Below are positions 7,166-12,150 of a stretch of 12,150 nucleotides of DNA, piece after piece; positions within the stretch are counted from its first letter, which is position 1, and every line of letters starts with the position of its first letter. Source of the stretch: DATDAW01 sp036524675 (lineage in GTDB: Bacteria; Verrucomicrobiota; Verrucomicrobiia; Chthoniobacterales; DASVRZ01). The position numbers and the translations under genes are program-made. The notes beneath the pieces are model-generated. The model worked only from the letters and a program-made list of their open reading frames with translations, ran no database searches and had not been told where the DNA came from. Location of the stretch: NCBI GenBank assembly GCA_036524675.1, contig DATDBU010000079.1, positions 1-12,150 on the forward strand, given 5' to 3'.

Positions 7166-7203
7166 AAGTGTCACACACTTACTCTTACTCCTACTTACTA
7201 CTC
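7166..7203. repeat. Hairpin and degenerate TTACTC repeats in the BatB leader
   Basis: On the plus strand AAGTGT-CAC-ACACTT (7166-7180) is a perfect 6-bp hairpin with a 3-nt loop. It overlaps TTACTCTTACTC (7179-7190) and imperfect copies to 7203. On the minus strand this lies 18-55 nt upstream of the BatB-BatC ATG, so it would be in the leader or inter-cistronic mRNA. The repeat resembles the other short arrays in this window but has a 6-bp period. Confidence 0.5.
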
Positions 7204-7270
7204 GGATCTCCCAATACTCTCCCTCTCGGCTTCTCATCATTAAGGCCGAAGCGCCCAGCAAGATGTCCGT

Positions 7271-7300
7271 TCATTCGTCATTCGTCATTCGTCATTCGTC
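7271..7300. repeat. Heptanucleotide tandem repeat TCATTCG, 4.3 units
   Basis: Four perfect TCATTCG units (7271-7298) are followed by TC. The final TC and the next A form the reverse complement of the BatA stop codon TGA, so the array directly abuts, and partly makes up, the end of batA. On the transcribed strand it reads as CGAATGA repeats in the batA-batB intercistronic space. Confidence 0.9.
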
Positions 7301-8261
7301 ACGGCATCCGCAAAAGCACCGTGCTCGACAACACTGTCCCCAACATTCCCAACACCAGCGCTGCAGAGGCGACCCAGGGGAAAAGTTCCGTGTAGAGCCG
7401 GTTCTGATTCTGTTCGATCTTGTGCTTCTCCAACCGATCGATCTCCCGGTAAACCTTGACCAGCGCATCCGTGTCCGTCGCCTTGAACACTTGCCCGCCG
7501 GTAATCTGTGAGCATTGGGTGAGTTTGACAAGGTCGCTATTTTCCGTGTCCACCATGGTCGCAAGGTCGGCGATGGCGATGGAATAAATCCGGACGCCTT
7601 TGCTCTTGGCATATTTAGCGGCATCAAAGGGCGAACGCCCCGCGACGTTGCCGCCGTCGGTAATCAAGATGATCACTTTCGATTTTTCTTCGCTTTGCTT
7701 GAGTAAGTCCGTCGCAGCGTAAATGCCTTCGCCGATAGCGGTGGTGCCGCCGGTCTGCATGTCCGTCAGAATGTCAGCGAGCCATTTGTTATTCAGGGTG
7801 AGCGGACTCACAATGGATGCGCCGCTGGAGAAAACGATCATGCCGGTGCGATCGTTAGGTCTCGCGTCAAGAAAGGAGGCAACCGCTTCCCGCAACGCAT
7901 CGAGCCGGCGCACTTGTTTGCCCCGCACAGTGAAATCCGTCCAATCCATTGACGGCGACACGTCACAAAGCAGCATGACATCAATACCATGCCGACGCGT
8001 GGGATCGTCGCCCCGCTCTTTTCGCGGCTGCGCAAGAGCCACGATGACCAACGCCAGGGCCGCCCAATGCAGCGCCCCTAAAATACGTCGCGGCCCGAAT
8101 TTGGGCTTTACTCCCGCCAGTTTCAGTAAATTCGCGGAGGAATACCGAAGAGCGGTGGGACGTCCCTCCCCTCCCAGCAGCCATGCCAGCACCGGGAGGC
8201 CCAGGAGGAGGAGCAGCCACCACGGCTGACCGAAAGTTAGACCCCAAAGATTCATCGTCAT
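7299..8261 (-). CDS. batA: BatA-like VWA-domain membrane protein
   Basis: This is a 320-residue protein. Residues 12-30 are a membrane segment (PWWLLLLLGLPVLAWLL), followed by a basic loop with RYSSANLLKLAG and a second membrane segment at 60-78 (ILGALHWAALALVIVALAQP). The VWA domain spans 92-280 with a complete metal-ion site: D100-V-S102-P-S104, T173 in GGTTAIGEGI, and D202 in ITDGGN. A C-terminal membrane segment is at 293-315. This order (two N-terminal helices, periplasmic VWA, one C-terminal helix) is the standard BatA plan and the length is normal. Such VWA proteins are thought to act with MoxR-type ATPases and other Bat proteins at the envelope. The ATG overlaps the stop of the upstream DUF4381-like gene (ATGA), indicating translational coupling. 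A second ATG lies two codons downstream. The 3' end touches a heptamer repeat. Confidence 0.93.
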   Translation of the reverse strand: MTMNLWGLTFGQPWWLLLLLGLPVLAWLLGGEGRPTALRYSSANLLKLAGVKPKFGPRRILGALHWAALALVIVALAQPRKERGDDPTRRHGIDVMLLCDVSPSMDWTDFTVRGKQVRRLDALREAVASFLDARPNDRTGMIVFSSGASIVSPLTLNNKWLADILTDMQTGGTTAIGEGIYAATDLLKQSEEKSKVIILITDGGNVAGRSPFDAAKYAKSKGVRIYSIAIADLATMVDTENSDLVKLTQCSQITGGQVFKATDTDALVKVYREIDRLEKHKIEQNQNRLYTELFPWVASAALVLGMLGTVLSSTVLLRMP

Positions 8262-8890
8262 CGCGCGTCCGCTTTTTTGGACTGGGACGATCCGTTCGCT
8301 GGCCCAGTGTTTTCCTGCCGATTGGAAGCCGCGGCGCCTTCAGTTACGAACCGACGGGCGCTGGTTAGCAACGTAATTTTTCGTTCGTGTTCCAGATGAC
8401 GTTGAGCAAACTTCGCCAAGTCACAGCAAAGGAGGAAATCTCCAAGCTCATCCCGCTGGGTGGCATTCAGGAAATCGCTGTCGCCCACGTCCAGAAAGAA
8501 TTCTTCAGTGGATTGATGTGCTGCGCGCAATTCAAACCGATCCTCCAGGAACACGCGAAGAATTTCCGAAACTTCCAGAGCGAACTCTTTTGCTGACAAC
8601 TCGCTGATGCGTTTTTCGAGAGCCGCAAGTCGGCGCAGCGCAATGACATCCGGCGCTTCCTTCGGGATATTGTCGTGATCAGACGCAGCGTCTCCCATCC
8701 GCTGTCTGCGGCGTTTTTTCCAAATGCTGAATGCCACCGCCGCGATAATCAGCAAGGCTCCGGCCACCGTAACCCAAAAACGCCAGGGCACAGACGTTCC
8801 GGCAAATACGAAATTGCTGTCTTCGATGAGTTCCGCTGCCGCGAGGATCAACATAATTGGAACGATGGCAGATGAACTGGGAAACACCAT
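8258..8890 (-). CDS. DUF4381-like single-pass membrane protein of the Bat cluster
   Basis: This is a 210-residue protein. An N-terminal hydrophobic stretch (residues 5-19, SSAIVPIMLILAAAE) may be a signal peptide. It is followed by a short segment with a VPWRFW motif, a membrane helix at 38-57 and a basic stop-transfer (KKRRRQR). The cytoplasmic part (82-184) is helical: ALRRLAALEKRISEL, EFALEVSEILRVFLEDRFELRAAHQSTEEFF and RDELGDFLLCCDLAKFAQ. This plan and its position directly before batA match the DUF4381 family of MoxR/VWA clusters. The tail from 188 onward looks disordered. It is first in the visible operon. The 210 bp upstream hold no further operon gene: no DUF58 or MoxR gene precedes it, although those are its usual neighbours. 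There is no Shine-Dalgarno sequence near the ATG at 8890. Molecular role unknown. Confidence 0.8.
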   Translation of the reverse strand: MVFPSSSAIVPIMLILAAAELIEDSNFVFAGTSVPWRFWVTVAGALLIIAAVAFSIWKKRRRQRMGDAASDHDNIPKEAPDVIALRRLAALEKRISELSAKEFALEVSEILRVFLEDRFELRAAHQSTEEFFLDVGDSDFLNATQRDELGDFLLCCDLAKFAQRHLEHERKITLLTSARRFVTEGAAASNRQENTGPANGSSQSKKADAR

Positions 8891-9100
8891 GCCGCGGACC
8901 GTAAAAAATCTCCGAAAGGGCCAGGCTCAAACACGCCGGCAGGCGGAAAGCGACGGAGGCATAAAAATCCTGAAAAATGCAAACGGTGGGGAGAACTCGA
9001 ACGCATGGATACAGAAAGGGGGAGATAAGCGCGCATCCCTACAGCTTATTTGCTTGTAAAGAATGCCCCCACTTAGCACGGGCTTCTCCCCCTGTAAAAC

Positions 9101-10234
9101 CTATTTTGCCGTCACCGAAGGACCAGTGCTTTCACGCACCACCAAGCTCGGCTTAAGCAACTGTATTTGACGTGTCGGCGGCGTCAGCGTCAGAAGATCC
9201 ACAGCTGTGGACGCCAGCTCCACAATGGGATGGGCGATCGTCGTCAGCGACGGATGTACAAAAGCGCTGGGTTTATCATTGGCGAACCCGAGCACAGAAA
9301 GTTGTTCCGGCACTTTGACATTGTTCAATGAGCACCACTTGAGCACCGCCCATGCGCCTGCGTCGTCAAAGGCAAAGATGGCTGTCGGCGCTGGATCGAG
9401 TGCCATGACTTTCGGCATGATTTCATACGCTTTCGTGTATGAATTCTCCCAGAATCGTGTGCCACAATGCACGACATGCCATCCGGAAAGATTTCGTTGG
9501 CGGCATTCTTCTTTAAAGTACTTCTCCCGAAGTCGGACGTTTTCGTGCGCCTCAGGCTCGTTCAAGAGGAGACAGATCCGCCGGTGCCCTAATTGGGTCA
9601 GGTGATCCAATCCCAGCCGGGTAGTGGCGAGGTTGTCCGTGCCGACAAAATGCGCTGTTTCACTCGGAGCCCGGTTGTCGATGGCAACGACTGGTTTGCC
9701 GGAGGATTCATAGCGGCGGCATAGTTCCGATGCGAGGTCTGTCGGAGTCGCGATCAGGATTGCTGCCGAAGGATCGGCGTGATTCCAGGAACTACCTTCC
9801 TGACTCAACATGGTGCCGGATTGACGCGAATAAAAAACCTTCGGAGAGTACCCCTTCGATCCGCAGGAACCGAGAACTTCTCGCAGGATCTGACTCAGGA
9901 ACGAAGAATCCCAGTCCGCCAGATGCACCGCTACCTCGAAGGTGCTGCTGTTGCCACCCGGACGTTTGCGGACAAAGCTGCCCTTGGCGACACGCCGCTC
10001 GAGCAGGCCTTCTCTCACGAGATCGTAAACGGCACGCCGCACAGTCACTTGCGAGACCTTTAAATTATCGATGAGTTCTTTCTCGGTAAAGAAACGCTGG
10101 CCGTCCTCAAAAAAGTTCTCGATGGCGTAGCGCAATCCCCGATGGACTTTTGCATGCAGCGGAAGTTGACCATCCGTCGGGCGCGCAAAGGCTTTCTCCA
10201 GTAATGACAAAGACGGGGAGGATTCGTCGGACAT
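9101..10234 (-). CDS. GntR-LacI hybrid transcriptional regulator
   Basis: From ATG 10234 this is a 377-residue protein. Residues 24-90 are a GntR-type winged helix (LPLHAKVHRGLRYAIENFF, then FFTEKELIDNLKVSQVTVRRAVYDLVREGLLERRVAKGSFV). Residues 98-370 are a LacI/periplasmic-binding-like sensor domain: AVHLADWDSSFL, PVVAIDNRAPSETAHFVGTDN, GLDHLTQLGHRRICLL, PTAIFAFDDAGAWAVLKWC, and QLSVLGFANDKPSAFVHPSLTTIAHP. AraR of Bacillus has the same architecture. The ligand is probably a sugar or related small molecule; none can be named from the sequence. The frame extends to an ATG at 10303, but the 23 extra residues (MCLLRSSLL...) are not family-like, so the internal ATG is preferred. It diverges from xdhC across 215 bp. 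No sugar-utilisation gene lies in the window, so its target is elsewhere or is itself. Confidence 0.92.
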   Translation of the reverse strand: MSDESSPSLSLLEKAFARPTDGQLPLHAKVHRGLRYAIENFFEDGQRFFTEKELIDNLKVSQVTVRRAVYDLVREGLLERRVAKGSFVRKRPGGNSSTFEVAVHLADWDSSFLSQILREVLGSCGSKGYSPKVFYSRQSGTMLSQEGSSWNHADPSAAILIATPTDLASELCRRYESSGKPVVAIDNRAPSETAHFVGTDNLATTRLGLDHLTQLGHRRICLLLNEPEAHENVRLREKYFKEECRQRNLSGWHVVHCGTRFWENSYTKAYEIMPKVMALDPAPTAIFAFDDAGAWAVLKWCSLNNVKVPEQLSVLGFANDKPSAFVHPSLTTIAHPIVELASTAVDLLTLTPPTRQIQLLKPSLVVRESTGPSVTAK

Positions 10235-10314
10235 GGATTTAATGCGTATAATAATAACAGAAATATGGCAAGGCGAAAGGAGGGAAGAACGCAGAAGGCA
10301 CAACTTCGCAACGG

Positions 10315-10391
10315 GATTTTCGATTTTGAATTGCTACGTTATTGTTCCGACGAGACGGAGGAGCTATCTCGTTTCGCGATTTTCGATTCTC
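10315..10391. repeat. Two GATTTTC heptamer pairs in the regulator-xdhC spacer
   Basis: GATTTTC-GATTTTG (10315-10328) and GATTTTC-GATTCTC (10378-10391) are two-unit 7-bp repeats about 50 bp apart on the plus strand. The same unit in reverse complement (GAAAATC) recurs downstream of xdhC at 11309-11336. They lie in the 215-bp divergent spacer, which must also contain the promoters of both genes. Confidence 0.6.
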
Positions 10392-10426
10392 GAGCGATAC
10401 ACATTCCGGCCGCCCAGCGGCATGAT

Positions 10427-10447
10427 CGCAATCCGCAATCCGCCATC
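10427..10447. repeat. CGCAATC heptamer, three units, abutting the xdhC start
   Basis: CGCAATC, CGCAATC and CGCCATC run contiguously and end 2 bp before the xdhC ATG. They occupy the position where a Shine-Dalgarno sequence would normally be, and none is present there. Confidence 0.65.
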
Positions 10448-10449
10448 AA

Positions 10450-11265
10450 ATGTCTGACCGCTTCTTATTGGATGAACTCCTCAAAATCCGTAACAACGGT
10501 GGCGCCTGCGCGTTGGTCACCGTTGCCCGTGTGCAAGGATCAGTCCCGCGGCGGGCCGGAGCGAAAATGATTGTGTATCCAGACGGAACGATTTCGGGGA
10601 CCGTTGGCGGTGGAAAATTCGAATCATTGGTCATCGAATCGGCTCTAGAAGCAATGCGCCACGGGGCGCCGACACTGAAAACGTTCACATTGCGAGAAGA
10701 TCGACCGGACTCGTTCGGGGCTATTTGTGGCGGAGAGGCGACGGTTTTTATCGAACCGGAGAGTGCCGCCCCGCATCTTGGGATCGTTGGAGGAGGACAT
10801 TGCGCGCAGGCAATCGCGGACCTGGCATCAAAGTGCGGTTTTGCGGTGAGCGTGATGGACGATCGGAAGGAATTGCTCGGTGAAACCTTCTACGCTCGAA
10901 CTATCCGGACCGTAAGCGACGTCACTCCCGCGGAATTTGTGCGATCCTGGGCGTGGGACGCGAAAGATGCACTGATTATGGTAAGCCGGAATTTTCTCAT
11001 CGATCGTGAAGCCCTTGCCGCTGCGCTGGAATATCCGGAGATCGGCTACGTCGGCATGATCGGCAGCCGGCGGAAAGTGCTACGCGTTTACGACGATCTC
11101 GCGGCGACCGGTGTCGATCGGTCCCGACTAAAGCATGTATTTGCCCCTATCGGCTTCGATATTGCGGCAGAATCACCTGCGGAAATCGCCGTAAGCGTCG
11201 TGGCCGAAATCCTCAAAGTTCTCCGTGGCGCTTCAGGGAACCACCTAAAACTTAACGTTGAATAG
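10450..11265 (+). CDS. xdhC: XdhC/CoxI family molybdenum-hydroxylase accessory protein
   Basis: This is a 271-residue protein. Residues 8-75 are the XdhC/CoxI N-terminal domain (ALVTVARVQGSVPRRAGAKM, DGTISGTVGGGKFES). Residues 90-101 carry the FGAICGGEATVFIE motif with Cys93. Residues 109-257 are the Rossmann-type XdhC C-terminal domain (GIVGGGHCAQAIADLA as the glycine-rich loop, ALIMVSRNFLIDREAL, YVGMIGSRRKV and the ending FDIAAESPAEIAVSVVAEIL). XdhC of Rhodobacter binds molybdenum cofactor, promotes its sulfuration and inserts it into xanthine dehydrogenase. No xanthine dehydrogenase or CO dehydrogenase-like gene is in the window, so the client enzyme is unknown. The ATG at 10450 fits the family start (MSDRFLLDELLKIRNNGGACALVTV). 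Heptamer repeats lie on both sides of the gene. RsmI follows 117 bp downstream on the same strand. Confidence 0.93.
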   Translation: MSDRFLLDELLKIRNNGGACALVTVARVQGSVPRRAGAKMIVYPDGTISGTVGGGKFESLVIESALEAMRHGAPTLKTFTLREDRPDSFGAICGGEATVFIEPESAAPHLGIVGGGHCAQAIADLASKCGFAVSVMDDRKELLGETFYARTIRTVSDVTPAEFVRSWAWDAKDALIMVSRNFLIDREALAAALEYPEIGYVGMIGSRRKVLRVYDDLAATGVDRSRLKHVFAPIGFDIAAESPAEIAVSVVAEILKVLRGASGNHLKLNVE

Positions 11266-11308
11266 GACCTCCGGCCATGCCAAGAGGCCGCGCGAAGGCT
11301 GTGTATTC

Positions 11309-11336
11309 GAAAATCGAGAACCGAAAATCGAAAATT
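11309..11336. repeat. GAAAATC heptamer, four imperfect units, between xdhC and rsmI
   Basis: GAAAATC, GAGAACC, GAAAATC and GAAAATT follow each other with a 7-bp period. The unit is the reverse complement of GATTTTC found twice upstream of xdhC, so xdhC is flanked by the same heptamer in inverted orientation. The array is in the 117-bp gap before rsmI and has no evident promoter or terminator shape. Confidence 0.65.
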
Positions 11337-11382
11337 CCTCGTGCGGTCGCCACGCATCCGCGGTTAAAGATGACTGAAACCC

Positions 11383-12072
11383 GTGCTTTACGTCGTTGGC
11401 ACTCCCATTGGAAATCTGGAGGATATCACGCTTCGCGCATTGCAAACTCTGCGCGAAGCCGACCTGATCGCTGCCGAGGACACGCGACATTCCCTGCGGC
11501 TATTGCAACGCCACGGAATCTCAAAGCCGCTGGTCAGCTATCATGAACACAACGAAGCCAGCCGGACGGCCGATCTCGTCGCGCGCATGCGTGCCGGCGT
11601 GAACGTAGCGCTCATCACCGACGCCGGAATGCCATCGGTGTCTGATCCGGGACGGCGGCTCGTCGCGGCTTGCATCGAAAATGGGCTGCCTTACTCGATT
11701 ATTCCCGGTCCTTCAGCTGTCCTGGTGGCATTGGCGGGATCCGGTTTCGATACCGCGGAATGGACTTTCGGGGGGTTCTTGCCGGTAAAAAGCGGTCAGC
11801 GTGAGCGTGAGCTGCATCGGGCCGCCTCGCGGGAAACGACATCGATTTTCTTCGAGTCGCCTCACCGGCTTTTGAAGTCGCTCGAAGTGTTAAGCCGAAT
11901 CGCGCCGGGTCGCCGGATTTGCGTTGCTCGCGAACTCACGAAGCAGTTCGAGGAATTTCGTCAGGGCACATCCGCCGCGTTGATCGCCCATTACGAAGCG
12001 CATCCGCCCAAAGGAGAGATCACACTCCTTATCGACGCGCTGACAAAAGGAGAGCGGAGAGCTCTGGCTTAG
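11383..12072 (+). CDS. rsmI: 16S rRNA (cytidine-1402-2'-O)-methyltransferase RsmI
   Basis: This is a 229-residue protein of the tetrapyrrole-methylase fold. The family motifs are present: YVVGTPIGNLEDITLRAL (3-20), AEDTRHS (31-37), YHEHNEASR (53-61), ALITDAGMPSVSDPG (76-90), IIPGPSAVLVALAGSG (106-121), GGFLP (130-134), FFESPHRL (156-163), ARELTKQFEEF with a following QGTS (182-197), and KGEITLLI (210-217). It uses S-adenosylmethionine to methylate the 2'-O of C1402 in the ribosomal P site, in partnership with RsmH. Start: a TGA lies in frame at 11371, so GTG 11383 is the only usual start; there is no Shine-Dalgarno sequence. An ATG at 11370 is out of frame by one base. The protein lacks the roughly 50-residue C-terminal extension of E. 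coli RsmI (286 residues); the catalytic domain is complete. Confidence 0.95.
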   Translation: MLYVVGTPIGNLEDITLRALQTLREADLIAAEDTRHSLRLLQRHGISKPLVSYHEHNEASRTADLVARMRAGVNVALITDAGMPSVSDPGRRLVAACIENGLPYSIIPGPSAVLVALAGSGFDTAEWTFGGFLPVKSGQRERELHRAASRETTSIFFESPHRLLKSLEVLSRIAPGRRICVARELTKQFEEFRQGTSAALIAHYEAHPPKGEITLLIDALTKGERRALA

Positions 12073-12098
12073 GGAATCGCTGATTTAAAAGAATAGTC

Positions 12099-12125
12099 AC
12101 CACCAAGACACCAAGAACACCAAGG
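12099..12125. repeat. CACCAAGA-type short repeat at the right edge
   Basis: CACCAAGA, CACCAAGAA and CACCAAGG are three contiguous 8-9 bp units starting 28 bp after the rsmI stop. Their sequence resembles the arms of the inverted-repeat unit at 3484-3627, so this may be the left arm of another such unit that continues beyond the window. Confidence 0.6.
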
Positions 12126-12150
12126 CTTTAAGGATATTTCAGGTCAAAAA

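Noticed and set aside
8848..9036. Small minus-strand frame upstream of the DUF4381-like gene
   Set aside because: It overlaps that gene's start in another frame, has no family resemblance and no ribosome-binding site; the N-terminus of the DUF4381-like protein is already plausible from 8890.

Overview
The window most resembles a chromosomal stretch from a Verrucomicrobiota-like bacterium (possibly near Limisphaerales/Pedosphaera), or a related environmental lineage of the PVC group. This placement is an inference. It rests on the WYL regulator type, the GntR-LacI hybrid regulator, the DUF4381-like/BatA/BatB-BatC gene set, the near absence of good Shine-Dalgarno sequences, and intergenic spaces filled with short 7-bp tandem repeats and 'ACCACAAAGAAC'-type repeats. 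No marker gene here fixes the taxonomy. I see no rRNA, tRNA, CRISPR array, transposase or phage gene.

Layout. Positions 1-412 (minus) hold a YjbQ/UPF0047 protein whose last codons lie off the left edge. It diverges from a MOSC-domain protein (434-1288, plus). The MOSC gene converges on a WYL-domain regulator (1300-2310, minus), with a perfect 12-bp palindrome between the two stop codons. An overlapping antitoxin-toxin pair on the minus strand (3078 down to 2613) follows, with a small palindrome just upstream of the antitoxin. Positions 3100-4043 are nearly 1 kb without a convincing gene. They contain an inverted-repeat unit (3484-3627) and an 11-unit heptamer repeat (3964-4040).

The centre (4044-8890, minus) is a three-gene Bat-type cluster read right to left: a DUF4381-like membrane protein, BatA (VWA domain) and a 1034-residue BatB-BatC fusion (VWA plus TPR plus Gln-rich tail). 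The first two overlap by 4 bp (ATGA). These proteins are expected to form an inner-membrane complex with periplasmic VWA and TPR domains. The usual partners, a MoxR AAA+ ATPase, a DUF58 protein and BatD, are not present in this window.

To the right, a GntR-LacI hybrid regulator (9101-10234, minus) diverges from an XdhC/CoxI-like molybdenum-hydroxylase accessory protein (10450-11265, plus). RsmI (11383-12072, plus), a 16S rRNA 2'-O-methyltransferase, follows, and a 'CACCAAGA' repeat lies near the right edge. XdhC and the MOSC protein both touch molybdenum-cofactor biology, but they are 9 kb apart and no molybdoenzyme is visible.

The most unusual feature is the number of unrelated heptanucleotide repeats in the spaces between genes: CTGCCTT x11, TCATTCG x4, CGCAATC x3 and GAAAATC/GATTTTC on both sides of xdhC. 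Two of them sit directly against stop codons. The second is the BatB-BatC fusion, which keeps an internal signal-peptide-like segment.
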